Source: Burkholderiaceae bacterium
Lineage (GTDB): Bacteria > Pseudomonadota > Gammaproteobacteria > Burkholderiales > Burkholderiaceae_E
DNA length: 64,000 nucleotides
Assembly (NCBI GenBank): GCA_016710525.1
Contig: JADJVQ010000001.1
Location: 62,001 to 126,000, forward strand
Reading direction: 5' to 3'
This document shows positions 52,369-61,454 of this stretch, piece by piece (within the stretch, counting starts at the first letter, position 1; the number at the start of each line of letters is the position of its first letter). Both the position numbers and the translations under genes were made by a program. The notes under the pieces are model-generated. The model saw only the letters and a program-made list of their open reading frames with translations. It ran no database searches and was not told the DNA's origin.

Positions 52369-54339
52369 ATGAGCATCCATCTCCTGCCCGCGGTTCCGGC
52401 TGCCAATGCCCGGGGGGCCGCCGCCGTGCGCGGTGGCGGTCGCCGCGGCGAAGCCGAAGCGCACTGGCGCAAAGGGGTGAAGGCCTCCGGTGCCGGCCTG
52501 TGGGCCGATGCCAAGCGGCATTTCGTCCGCGCCGCCTATCTGGCGCCCGACCAGGGCCTTTTCTGGAGCAACCTGGCGCAGGCGCACCGCAAGCTGGGCG
52601 ACCTGCCCGCGGCCGAGACCGCCGCGCGCCGCGCGGTGGCGCTGGATCCGTCCGATCTGCTGGCCCGCAAACTGTGCGGCATCACGCTGACCGAACAGCA
52701 TCGCTACGGCGAGGCCGTCGCGGTGTTCGCGGCCCATCCGCCAGGTGCGCCGCGCGACCACGACTATCACTGCGAATACGGGCAGGCCCTCTACATGCTG
52801 GGCCGCATCCTGGAGTCGAGCCGCCAGTTCATCCTGTCGTTCACCTGCAAACCCGATTTCGTGCCGGCGCACGCGCGCCTGTCCAACGCGTTCGCGCGCC
52901 TGGGCATGCACAGCGAAGCGGCCGAGTGCCTGCGCACCGTGGAGCTGCTGCAGCCCTGGGACGCCCAGGCGCTGGGCAACCTGGTGCACCAGACCCAGAA
53001 CGCCTGTCAATGGGATCGGCTGATGCAGGACACCGCGCGCCTGCACGAATCGATCGAGCATCACTCGCCGGTGCAGACCACGCCATTCACCTACCTGGCG
53101 ATGGACAGCACGCCGCATCAGCAGCGCCTGGCCGCCGAGATCTCGGCGCGCTTCGAGTTCGGCGGCGTCAAGCCCTTGCCCGCGGACCGCAGGGCGCTAC
53201 GCGCCGCCGGCGAACGCTTGCGCATCGCGTATGTGTCCGGCGACTTCCAGCACCATGCGACCGCGATGCTGATGACCGAAGTGCTGGAGATGCACGACCG
53301 CGAGCGCTTCGAGATCTTCCTGTACTCGTACGGGCCGGACGATCGTTCGGCGTGGCGGCGCCGGGTCATGCAGTCGAGCGAACACTGGATCGATGCCGAG
53401 CAGATCTCGGACCTGGATCTGGCTCGGCGCATTCGCGCCGATGGCATCGACATCGCGGTCGACCTGAAGGGTTTCACCCGTGCCACCCGGATGAAGGTGT
53501 TCGCGTATCGTCCGGCACCGATCCAGGTGGCCTGGCTGGGCTACCCCGGCACCTGCGGGGCCGGCTTCATCGACTATGTGATCGGCGACCCGGTCGTGAC
53601 CCCGCGCGAGGTCCAGCCGGACTACAGCGAGCGCATCGCCCAGATGCCCTGGAGCTATCAGCCCAACGACCGGCAGCGGCCGCTGGGCGCGCCGGCGACC
53701 CGCGCGATGTGCGGACTGCCGGCCGACGCATTCGTCTTCTGCTGCTTCAACAACGCCTACAAGATCATGCCGGCGGTGTTCGATCGCTGGTGCGCGCTGC
53801 TGCATGCGGTGCCCGACAGCGTGTTGTGGCTGTACGAAGCCAATCCTCAGGCCACCGACAACCTGCAGCGCGAAGCGCGCGAGCGAGGCATCGATCCGGG
53901 GCGGATCTTCTTCGCGCCGTTCGTGGCGCAGGAACGGCACCTGGCGCGGCTGGCCGTGGCCGATCTGTTCCTGGACACCCTGCCGTACAACGCGCACACC
54001 ACCGCCAGCGATGCGCTGTGGGCCGGTGTGCCGCTGGTCACCTGCATCGGCGACACCTTCGCCAGCCGGGTGGCCGCCAGCCTGCTGCGCGCGGTCGGCT
54101 GCGATGAACTGATCACGCGATCGCTGGACGAGTACCAGGCGCTGGCCCTGGCGCTGGCCGGCGACCGGGCGCGGCTGGCCGAAATCCGCCAGCGCCTGAT
54201 CGATTCGCGCGAAGCGGCGCCGCTGTTCGACAGCCCGCGCTTCGCGATCGGCATCGAGCGGCTGTTCGAGCGCATGGCGCAGCGCCATCGCGAGGGGCTG
54301 GCCCCCGATTCGCTGTGGGCCGTGGAGGACGAACAATGA
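52369..54339 (+). CDS. TPR / SPINDLY-type O-linked N-acetylglucosamine transferase
   Basis: 656 residues. The N-terminal third (about 25-235) is a row of TPR units such as LFWSNLAQAHRKLGDLPAAE. The C-terminal part (about 285-645) is an OGT/GT41 catalytic region with RIAYVSGDFQHHATAML (the family His), IDIAVDLKGFTRATRM, PIQVAWLGYPGTCG, FCCFNNAYKIMPAVFDRW and PYNAHTTASDALWAGVP. GT41 enzymes put a single sugar on Ser or Thr of proteins. Here it heads the CDP-sugar operon (its stop overlaps rfbF), so a protein glycosylation target such as flagellin or a surface protein is suggested. That is inference. Confidence 0.88.
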   Translation: MSIHLLPAVPAANARGAAAVRGGGRRGEAEAHWRKGVKASGAGLWADAKRHFVRAAYLAPDQGLFWSNLAQAHRKLGDLPAAETAARRAVALDPSDLLARKLCGITLTEQHRYGEAVAVFAAHPPGAPRDHDYHCEYGQALYMLGRILESSRQFILSFTCKPDFVPAHARLSNAFARLGMHSEAAECLRTVELLQPWDAQALGNLVHQTQNACQWDRLMQDTARLHESIEHHSPVQTTPFTYLAMDSTPHQQRLAAEISARFEFGGVKPLPADRRALRAAGERLRIAYVSGDFQHHATAMLMTEVLEMHDRERFEIFLYSYGPDDRSAWRRRVMQSSEHWIDAEQISDLDLARRIRADGIDIAVDLKGFTRATRMKVFAYRPAPIQVAWLGYPGTCGAGFIDYVIGDPVVTPREVQPDYSERIAQMPWSYQPNDRQRPLGAPATRAMCGLPADAFVFCCFNNAYKIMPAVFDRWCALLHAVPDSVLWLYEANPQATDNLQREARERGIDPGRIFFAPFVAQERHLARLAVADLFLDTLPYNAHTTASDALWAGVPLVTCIGDTFASRVAASLLRAVGCDELITRSLDEYQALALALAGDRARLAEIRQRLIDSREAAPLFDSPRFAIGIERLFERMAQRHREGLAPDSLWAVEDEQ

Positions 54340-55107
54340 AAGCGGTGATTCTGGCCGGAGGGCTGGGCACGCGCATCGCCGAGGAGTCGACGGTGCGGCC
54401 CAAGCCGATGGTCGAGATCGGCGGCAAGCCGGTGCTCTGGCACATCATGAAGCTGTACTCGCACCATGGCATCGACGAGTTCGTGATCTGCCTGGGCTAC
54501 AAGGGCTACCTGATCAAGGAGTACTTCGCCAACTACTGCCTGCACAACTCGGACGTCACCTTCGACATGACGACCAACCGGATGCAGGTCCACCAGCGCA
54601 AGGCCGAGGCCTGGAAGGTCACGCTGGTCGATACCGGCGAAAAGACCCAGACCGCCGGCAGGCTCAAGCGCGTGGCGTCCTACCTGGACGGCGATACCTT
54701 CTGCTTCACCTACGGCGACGGCCTGGCCGACGTCGATATCCGGTCGCTGATCGGCTTTCACCGCGAGCAGGGCCGCAAGGCCACGGTCACCGCGGTCCAG
54801 CCGCCCGGACGCTTCGGCGCGATCGACATCGAGGGCCAGCACATCACGCGCTTTCCACGAGAAGCCGCTGGGCGACGGCACCTGGGTCAATGGCGGCTTC
54901 TTCGTGCTGAATCGCTCGGTGCTCGAGTACATCGACGACGACGACACGGTCTGGGAGCAGGCGCCGCTCGAACAGCTGGCGCGCGAAGGCGAACTGTCGG
55001 CCTACAAGCATCGGGGCTTCTGGCAGCCGATGGACACGCTGCGCGACCGCAACCGCCTCGAGGAACTCTGGCAGGCGGGCGATCCGCCCTGGCGGTTGTG
55101 GCAATGA
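54336..55107 (+). pseudogene. rfbF: Glucose-1-phosphate cytidylyltransferase, single-base frameshift
   Basis: The ATG at 54336 (overlapping the previous stop) starts KAVILAGGLGTRIAEESTVR, then VEIGGKPVLWHIMKLYSHHG and CFTYGDGLADVDIRSLIGFH, all diagnostic of RfbF. At 54855-54856 an extra C in CGCTTTCCACGAG shifts the frame. In the next frame the expected HEKPLGDGTWVNGGFFVLNR and AYKHRGFWQPMDTLRDRNRL continue to 55107. Without the extra base the protein has 256 residues, against 257 for Salmonella RfbF. It makes CDP-glucose for the dehydratase encoded next. All functional regions survive, so a sequence error or a very recent mutation is likely. Confidence 0.9.
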
Positions 55108-55156
55108 ACGCAATGCCTGTCATGCCGCCGCGCCCGCGGCGGATGGAAGCCTGACC

Positions 55157-56296
55157 ATGGACCTGCGCCGGGCCTTCTCAGGCCGTTACGCCGGGCGTCG
55201 TGTGCTGGTCACCGGCCACACCGGATTCAAGGGCAGCTGGCTCGCGATGTGGCTCGAGTCGCTGGGCGCGCAGGTGATCGGGCTGGCGCTGCCGGCGGAC
55301 ACCGAGCCCAGTCATCACGCGATCCTGGCCCTGGCGCAGGACGAGTACCTGGTCGATCTGCGCGATGCGCGCGCGGTGCGCCAGGCCGTGACGGGCAGCG
55401 CGCCCGACATCGTCTTCCACCTTGCGGCTCAGCCGCTGGTGCGCCGTGCCTACCGCGAGCCTGCGCTGACCTTCGAGACCAACGTGCAGGGCACCGTGAA
55501 CCTGCTGGAGGCGGTGCGCGCGACGCCGTCGGTGCGCGCGGTGGTCGTGGTCACGACCGACAAGTGCTACCAGCCGAACGACGGCCCCTGGGGCTATCGC
55601 GAGACCGATCCGCTGGGCGGCCACGATCCCTACAGCGCCTCGAAGGCCTGCGCCGAGCTGGTGGTGGCCAGCTATCGCGCGAGCTTCCTGGATGCCGATG
55701 ACGGCCGTGGCCACCGTGTGCTGGTTGCCAGCGCGCGGGCCGGCAACGTGATCGGCGGTGGCGACTGGGCCGCGGACCGCCTGGTGCCGGACCTGGTGCG
55801 CGGCGCCCTCTCGGGTGTGCCGGTGCCGATTCGATTTCCCGATGCGGTGCGGCCCTGGCAGCACGTGCTCGAACCGCTCAGCGGGTATCTGATGCTGGGC
55901 GAGCGCCTGCTGGCGGGCGATGCGCAATGTGCCCAGGCCTGGAACTTCGGTCCGGCGCCCGGCGATGCCTGGCCGGTCGCCCGGGTCGTCGAAGCCTTTG
56001 CGCGCGACTGGCCGCAGGCGGGAGCCCGCCTGTGCCCGGACAAGGCCAATCCGCACGAGGCTGCCGCCTTGCGCCTGGACTGCTCGAAGGCCGATCTCGA
56101 GCTGGGCTGGCAGCCCGTCTGGCGTCTGGATCAGGCACTGGCGCGCACCGCGCGCTGGTATCGGGGCTGGCATGGCAGCGGCGAGGTCGCGAGCATGGAC
56201 GATCTGGCCTGCTATGTGGCGCAGGCCGAGCGCCTGGGCCGCAGCTGGGCCGGCACCGCGGCAAGCCGCGCCGAATCCGTGTTCGAGGCTGCCTGA
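55157..56296 (+). CDS. rfbG: CDP-glucose 4,6-dehydratase
   Basis: 379 residues of the extended SDR family. The NAD motif VTGHTGFKGSWLA (about 19-31) with the typical FKGSWL insertion, HLAAQPLVRRAYREP, VVTTDKCYQPNDG, and catalytic YSASKACAELV plus RAGNVIGGGDWAADRLVPDL define CDP-glucose dehydratases. The product is CDP-4-keto-6-deoxy-D-glucose, the entry point to 3,6-dideoxy and branched 6-deoxy sugars. It follows rfbF by 49 bp, and its stop overlaps the next start (TGATG). Confidence 0.95.
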   Translation: MDLRRAFSGRYAGRRVLVTGHTGFKGSWLAMWLESLGAQVIGLALPADTEPSHHAILALAQDEYLVDLRDARAVRQAVTGSAPDIVFHLAAQPLVRRAYREPALTFETNVQGTVNLLEAVRATPSVRAVVVVTTDKCYQPNDGPWGYRETDPLGGHDPYSASKACAELVVASYRASFLDADDGRGHRVLVASARAGNVIGGGDWAADRLVPDLVRGALSGVPVPIRFPDAVRPWQHVLEPLSGYLMLGERLLAGDAQCAQAWNFGPAPGDAWPVARVVEAFARDWPQAGARLCPDKANPHEAAALRLDCSKADLELGWQPVWRLDQALARTARWYRGWHGSGEVASMDDLACYVAQAERLGRSWAGTAASRAESVFEAA

Positions 56297-56877
56297 TGCG
56301 TTTCGAACCGCTGTCGATCGATGGCGCCTTCCTGGTCCGCACCGAGCCGCGTGCCGACCCGCGCGGGCGCTTCGTGCGGGTCTACTGCGAGCAGGCGTTC
56401 GCCGCGGTCCTGCCGCAGCCGCGTGCACAGGCGGGAGGCGACGGCGGGCACCGCTGGGTGCAGTGCAACCTGTCGCTGACCGCCCATCGCGGCACCGTGC
56501 GCGGCCTGCACTACCAGCGCGCGCCGGCCGCCGAGACCAAACTGGTGCGTCCGGTGGCCGGTTCGGTCTGGGATGTGATCGTCGACCTGCGGGTCGGCTC
56601 GCCCACCTATCTGCGCTGGCAGGCGGTGACGCTGACCGCCGGCGACGACACCCAGGTGCTGATCCCCGAAGGGGTCGCGCATGGCTTCCAGGCGCTCAGC
56701 GATGACGCTCAGCTGCTGTATTTCCACTCGCACGCCTACAGCCCCGAACACGAGTCGGGTGTGCGCTACGACGATCCGCGCCTGGCGATCGCCTGGCCGC
56801 TGCCGGTCGTTCACCTCTCGCCGCGCGATGCGGCGTTCGCGCCGCTGGACGGGCGCCCCGAAGGAGTCACGGCATGA
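56296..56877 (+). CDS. RmlC-like dTDP-4-dehydrorhamnose 3,5-epimerase family protein
   Basis: 193 residues, cupin fold. QCNLSLTAHRGTVRGLHYQ with the catalytic-type His near residue 73, VIVDLRVGSPTYLRW, and IPEGVAHGFQALSDDAQLLY are RmlC hallmarks. Given the two CDP-sugar enzymes before it and the C-methyltransferase after it, it probably epimerises CDP-4-keto-6-deoxyglucose, or its methylated form, at C3 and/or C5. A dTDP-rhamnose role is unlikely since rmlA, rmlB and rmlD are absent. It overlaps its neighbours on both sides. Confidence 0.87.
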   Translation: MRFEPLSIDGAFLVRTEPRADPRGRFVRVYCEQAFAAVLPQPRAQAGGDGGHRWVQCNLSLTAHRGTVRGLHYQRAPAAETKLVRPVAGSVWDVIVDLRVGSPTYLRWQAVTLTAGDDTQVLIPEGVAHGFQALSDDAQLLYFHSHAYSPEHESGVRYDDPRLAIAWPLPVVHLSPRDAAFAPLDGRPEGVTA

Positions 56878-58112
56878 AGTGCCGCTTCTGTGCCGAGCCC
56901 CTGAGCGTCGGCTTTGCCGACCTGGGCACAGCGCCGCCGTCCAACGCCTTCCTGACGGCGCAGCAGCTGCGCGAACCCGAGACCTGGTTTCCGCTCGAAC
57001 TGTTCACCTGCCTGGCCTGCGGACTGGTGCAGGTCGATGAGCACCAGGACCATCGCCGGCTGTTCGATGCCGACTACGTGTACTTCTCGTCTTTCTCGAG
57101 CACCTGGCTGGCGCACGCCCGCGACTACGCGCAGCGCGCGATCGAACGGGTGGGCCTGGGCTCGAATTCGCGGGTGCTGGAAGTGGCCTCCAATGACGGG
57201 TACCTGCTGCGCCACTTTCGCGACCGCGGCATTCCGTGCGTGGGCATCGAGCCCACCGCCGGCACCGCCGCCGCGGCCCGTGCGCAGGGCATCGAGACCA
57301 TCGAGCGCTTCTTCGGGCGCGAGGCGGCCACCCAGTTCCGCCGCGACCGCGGCCCGGTCGACCTGGTGGTGGCCAACAACGTGCTGGCCCATGTGCCCGA
57401 TATCAATGACTTTGTGGCCGGCTTCCCGCTGGTGCTGGCCAGCCATGGCGTGGTCACCGTCGAGTTCCCGCACCTGATGCAGCTGGTGGCGCATTCGCAG
57501 TTCGACACCATCTACCACGAGCACTTCTCGTACCTGTCCCTGGCCACGGTCCAGCGCATCTTCGCGGCACACGGCCTGGCGATCTGGGACGTGCAGTCGT
57601 TGCCGACGCACGGCGGCTCGCTGCGGGTCTGGGCGCAGCGTGCGGGCGGACCCTGGGCGGCCACGCCCGCGGTCGCCGCGATGCTCGAGACCGAACGCGC
57701 CGCCGGCATGCACAGCGCCGCCTACTACACCGGCTTTCAGGCACAGGCCGAGACGGTCAAGAACGCGTTCCTGAACTTCCTGCTCGAGTGCCGTCGCGAT
57801 GGCCGCCGGGTCGCGGCCTACGGCGCCGCCGCCAAGGGCAATACGCTGCTGAACTTTGCCGGCGTGCGCGCCGACCTGCTGCCTTTCGTGGTCGACGCTT
57901 CGCCGCACAAGCAGGGCCGATTCCTGCCCGGTTCGCGCATTCCAGTGGTTGCCGAATCACGCCTTCGCGAGACCCGGCCCGACTTCGTCGTGATCCTGCC
58001 CTGGAACCTGCGCGACGAGATCGCCGCTCAGCTTTCCTACATCGGCGAATGGGGCGGGCGCTTCGTGACCGCGGTGCCGGGCCTGGACATCTTCGACGCG
58101 GCCGCGTCATGA
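56874..58112 (+). CDS. SAM-dependent C-methyltransferase with N-terminal zinc domain (NovU/TylCIII-like)
   Basis: 412 residues in three parts. A zinc-binding start has CxxC (MKCRFC) and a second CxxC (FTCLACGLVQVDEH). The methyltransferase core has VLEVASNDGYLLRHF, VVANNVLAHVPDI and the distinctive YHEHFSYLSL motif. The C-terminal domain has YGAAAKGNTLLN. This architecture is that of deoxysugar C-3 methyltransferases, which act on 4-keto-6-deoxy sugar nucleotides. Its position after rfbF-rfbG suggests a CDP-3-C-methyl-6-deoxy sugar. The ATGA overlaps on both sides show tight coupling. Confidence 0.88.
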   Translation: MKCRFCAEPLSVGFADLGTAPPSNAFLTAQQLREPETWFPLELFTCLACGLVQVDEHQDHRRLFDADYVYFSSFSSTWLAHARDYAQRAIERVGLGSNSRVLEVASNDGYLLRHFRDRGIPCVGIEPTAGTAAAARAQGIETIERFFGREAATQFRRDRGPVDLVVANNVLAHVPDINDFVAGFPLVLASHGVVTVEFPHLMQLVAHSQFDTIYHEHFSYLSLATVQRIFAAHGLAIWDVQSLPTHGGSLRVWAQRAGGPWAATPAVAAMLETERAAGMHSAAYYTGFQAQAETVKNAFLNFLLECRRDGRRVAAYGAAAKGNTLLNFAGVRADLLPFVVDASPHKQGRFLPGSRIPVVAESRLRETRPDFVVILPWNLRDEIAAQLSYIGEWGGRFVTAVPGLDIFDAAAS

Positions 58113-59056
58113 AGATCCTGGTCACGGGCGCCAACGGTTTCATCGGCCGCCACGTGCTGCGCTGCCTGGCGCGGCACTACCTCGAGGCGGTGGTGCTCGG
58201 GCGCGTGTGCCCGCCCGGGGTGGCTCGAGATGCCTTCATCCAAGCCGATCTGCTGGACAGCTCCGATCTGGACGAACGCCTGCGGGCCGCCGGCGCGACC
58301 CATCTGCTTCACCTGGCCTGGGTCACCGAGCACGGCGCCTTCTGGCAGTCGCCGCAGAACTACGACTGGGTCCGCGCGAGCGTGGCCCTGGTGCGCTCCT
58401 TCGCGGCCGCCGGCGGACGCCACGTCGTTGCTGCTGGCAGCTGCGCCGAGTACGACTGGTCGCATGGCCTGTGCCGGGAGCATTCGACACCGCTCGTGCC
58501 GGCCAGCACCTACGGGGTCGCCAAAGACGCGACCCGGCGGCTGCTCTCGGCGCTGTGCGACAGCGCGGGCCTGTCGCTGGCCTGGGGCCGGCTGTTCCTG
58601 TCGCATGGCGAGGGCGAGGATTCGCGCCGCCTGGTGCCCGGACTGATCGATGCACTGACCGGGGTTCGCCCGGCCTTCGCGGTGAATCGCCACGCGTGGC
58701 GGGACTTCCTGCAGGCCGGCGACGTGGCCGAAGGCTTCGTCGCGCTGCTGCGCTATGGCGCGCGCGGCGACTACAACATCAGTTCGGGCCAGCCGCTGCA
58801 GATCGGCGAGCTGGTGCGCCAGCTGGCCAGTCAGCTCGACGCCGACCCGGATGCGGTGCTCGCCCTGCCGGCCGAGGCGCGGCGCGGCGAACCGGATCTG
58901 CTGGTGGGCGAAAGCCGGCGCCTGCAGGCGCTGGGCTGGCGGCCGCGTCATTCATTGTCAGCGGCACTGGCCGAAACGATTGCTTCACGGGCCCTGGCAG
59001 GCCGCCCTTTGCCTGCCGCCCGCTCCATACCGTCGCACGCACAGGAAACACCATGA
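58109..59056 (+). CDS. NAD-dependent epimerase/dehydratase family sugar-nucleotide enzyme
   Basis: 315 residues. The Rossmann motif VTGANGFIGRHVL (about 5-17), HLAWVTEHGAFW, AAGSCAEYDWSHG, and YGVAKDATRRLL with the Tyr-x3-Lys pair identify an extended SDR. The AWVTEHGxFW block recurs in reductases that finish C-methylated or branched 6-deoxy sugars. It probably reduces the 4-keto group of the branched CDP-sugar. Epimerase function is the alternative. It overlaps the methyltransferase stop and the radical SAM start. Confidence 0.85.
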   Translation: MKILVTGANGFIGRHVLRCLARHYLEAVVLGRVCPPGVARDAFIQADLLDSSDLDERLRAAGATHLLHLAWVTEHGAFWQSPQNYDWVRASVALVRSFAAAGGRHVVAAGSCAEYDWSHGLCREHSTPLVPASTYGVAKDATRRLLSALCDSAGLSLAWGRLFLSHGEGEDSRRLVPGLIDALTGVRPAFAVNRHAWRDFLQAGDVAEGFVALLRYGARGDYNISSGQPLQIGELVRQLASQLDADPDAVLALPAEARRGEPDLLVGESRRLQALGWRPRHSLSAALAETIASRALAGRPLPAARSIPSHAQETP

Positions 59057-60132
59057 AAGCCGAATTCAAGCCCCGCATCAATCTCGAAGGCCGCACGCCC
59101 CTGGAGACGGTGATCCCGCTGCACACGCCGTACGTGGTTTTCGTCGATCCGGCGAGCGCCTGCAACTTCAACTGCAAGTTCTGTCCGACCGGCCATCGCG
59201 ATCTGATCGACGACACCGGCCGATACCAGGGCGTGATGAAGCTGGACGTGTTCAAGAAGGTCATCGACGACCTGCAGGAGTTCGACCGCCCGATCAAGGT
59301 GCTGCGCATGTACAAGGACGGCGAGCCGTTCCTGAACAAGAACCTGGCCCGGATGATCCGCTACGCCAAGGACAGCGGCCGCGTCCCGTACATCGACACC
59401 ACCACCAACGGCTCGCTGATGACGCCCGAGCGGATGGGCCCGGTGCTCGACGCCGGCCTGGACAAGATCAACATCTCGGTCGATGGCATGAACCGCGAGC
59501 AGTACCTCGCCTTCACCGGTTACGACTTCGACTTCGCCGCCTTCGTGTCGCATGTGAAATGGCTGTACGCGAACAAGGGCGACACCGAGGTCGTGGTGAA
59601 GATTCCTGGCGAACTGATCACCGCCGCGCAGCGCCAGGAATTCCTGGACACCTTCGGCGACCATTGCGACCGGATCTTCATCGAGAATTTCGCGCCCTGC
59701 TGGCCCGAGTTCGACGTCGAGGAGCACACCGGTGTGAGCATCACGCAGGGCATCTACCAGCAGCCGGTGACCCCCACCGACACCTGTCCGTACATCTTCT
59801 ATTCGATCTCGGTCAATTCGGACGGCCTGGTCAGTTCCTGTTTTCTCGACTGGGGCCGCAAGCTGGCCGTGGGCGACGTGCGCAAGCAAAGCCTGAAGTC
59901 GATCTGGCACGGCGATTCGCTGAACGCGCTGCGCCGCCAGCACCTGGAAGGCAAGCGCGGCCAGAACCCCGTGTGCGCCAGCTGCGGTCAGCTGACCCAT
60001 TGCCTGCCCGACAACATCGACAAGCACCGCGAAGCGCTGCTGCCCAAGTTCCTGGACTACGCCGGCCTGGCGCCGGATGCGCGCATTCCGGGCATGAGCG
60101 CCCGGCGCGTGATTCCGGTGCTGGCCGGATGA
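59053..60132 (+). CDS. Radical SAM protein with SPASM-type C-terminal cluster domain
   Basis: 359 residues. The radical SAM cluster motif CNFNCKFC (about 37-44) is followed by the partial barrel (YKDGEPFLNKNLARMI, TTTNGSLMTPE, INISVDGMNREQY). The C-terminal part has CPYIFYSISVNSDGLVSSC and CASCGQLTHC for auxiliary iron-sulfur binding. Such enzymes do radical chemistry on peptides, sugars or cofactors. In this operon it may modify a sugar or the glycosylated protein, but no substrate can be derived. Its start overlaps the previous stop, and its stop overlaps the next start (ATGA). Confidence 0.88.
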   Translation: MKAEFKPRINLEGRTPLETVIPLHTPYVVFVDPASACNFNCKFCPTGHRDLIDDTGRYQGVMKLDVFKKVIDDLQEFDRPIKVLRMYKDGEPFLNKNLARMIRYAKDSGRVPYIDTTTNGSLMTPERMGPVLDAGLDKINISVDGMNREQYLAFTGYDFDFAAFVSHVKWLYANKGDTEVVVKIPGELITAAQRQEFLDTFGDHCDRIFIENFAPCWPEFDVEEHTGVSITQGIYQQPVTPTDTCPYIFYSISVNSDGLVSSCFLDWGRKLAVGDVRKQSLKSIWHGDSLNALRRQHLEGKRGQNPVCASCGQLTHCLPDNIDKHREALLPKFLDYAGLAPDARIPGMSARRVIPVLAG

Positions 60133-61454
60133 CACGGGTCGTTCACCTCACGCCGCACCTCGGTGGCGGGGTGGGCCGGGCACTGGCCTCGCTGGTGCGG
60201 GCGCGGCGCCGGGCCGACCCCGCCAGCGAGCACCGGATCGTGTGCCTGGAGGCGCCCGAGAAGACCGCCTTCATCGACGAGATCCGTGCGCTGGGGGCGT
60301 CGGTGCTGGTGGCGCCGGCGCCGCACGAGCTGGCCGCGGCGGTGTCGGACGCCGATCTGGTCCAGCTGGAATTCTGGAACCATCCGGCGACGCTGCGCGC
60401 GTTGTGCGAGACCGACTGGCCGGCGATGCGCCTGCTGGTCTGGTGCCATGTGTCGGGCCTGCACTTTCCGCGCATTCCTGCTGCGCTGGTGGCCCAGTCC
60501 GATCGATTCGTGCTGACCTCGGCGTGCTCCTGGCAGGCTCCCGAGCTGGCCGGCCTGCCCGACGGACTGCGCGAGCGGGTGGCGGTGGTGTCCAGCGCCG
60601 CCGGCCTGGAGACAATGCCGCCCCGGCGCTCGGGCGCGGCGAGCCCGTCGCCCGCCGAGCCGCCTTGCCGCTTCGGCTACCTGGGCAGCCTGAACCTGGC
60701 CAAGCTGCATCCCGACTATGTCGCGCTGCTGGGCGATGTCGCGCAGCCGGGATTCAAGGTGCGCCTGATCGGCGATCAGCTCAATCGCGAACTGCTCGAG
60801 CGGCAGTGCGCCGACGCCGGACATCCGGGCCGGCTCGAATTCGCCGGCTATCGCAGCGACGTCGCGGGCGAACTGCAGGCCCTCGATGTGCTGCTGTACC
60901 TGCTCAATCCGTGCCACTACGGCACCGCCGAAATCGCGCTGCTCGAAGCCATGGCGATGGGCGTCGTGCCGGTCGTGATGCCCAACCCGTCGGAGCTCCA
61001 GGTCGTGGAGCACGGCGTCACCGGTCTGGTGGTGCGCAATGCCGCCGAACTGGCGCAGGCGGTGCGCCGCCTGGGCGATGACCCCGCGTGGCGGCGCGCG
61101 CTGGGCGAGCGTGCGGCGGCCAGCGTGCGCGGCCGCGACACGCTGGCCCGCCTGGCCGATGGCCTTCAGGCGCAGTACCGAGCCGTGCTGGCGGCCCCGA
61201 AGCGGGTGCGCGATTTCCGCTCGGTGTTCGGCACCGGTCCGGCGCGCTGGTTCGACGGATTCGTGCGCGATCCCTCGGTGTTCCGAGGCGACGGTCGGGT
61301 GACGCTGCCGCTCGGACCGGCGCGCCATCTGCATCTCGAGAAGACCAAGGGCAGTGCGATGCACTTCCAGCAGCATTTTCCCGGCGATCCGCAGCTGGAC
61401 GCCTGGGCGCGCGACCTGTCGCGCCAGACCGAGGAGCAGACATGCCTGAATTGA
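60129..61454 (+). CDS. Glycosyltransferase (GT-B, family 4-like) with C-terminal extension
   Basis: 441 residues. The GT-B fold starts with VVHLTPHLGGGVGRALASL. The second domain contains RFGYLGSLNLAKLHPDYV, RLEFAGYRSD and AEIALLEAMAMGVVPVVMPN, the retaining GT4 donor-site pattern with the key glutamates. An extra C-terminal region of about 80 residues (KRVRDFRSVFGTGPARWFDG onward) is not part of the fold. It would transfer the operon's CDP-derived or another sugar. Its last 13 bases overlap the next gene. Confidence 0.87.
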   Translation: MTRVVHLTPHLGGGVGRALASLVRARRRADPASEHRIVCLEAPEKTAFIDEIRALGASVLVAPAPHELAAAVSDADLVQLEFWNHPATLRALCETDWPAMRLLVWCHVSGLHFPRIPAALVAQSDRFVLTSACSWQAPELAGLPDGLRERVAVVSSAAGLETMPPRRSGAASPSPAEPPCRFGYLGSLNLAKLHPDYVALLGDVAQPGFKVRLIGDQLNRELLERQCADAGHPGRLEFAGYRSDVAGELQALDVLLYLLNPCHYGTAEIALLEAMAMGVVPVVMPNPSELQVVEHGVTGLVVRNAAELAQAVRRLGDDPAWRRALGERAAASVRGRDTLARLADGLQAQYRAVLAAPKRVRDFRSVFGTGPARWFDGFVRDPSVFRGDGRVTLPLGPARHLHLEKTKGSAMHFQQHFPGDPQLDAWARDLSRQTEEQTCLN

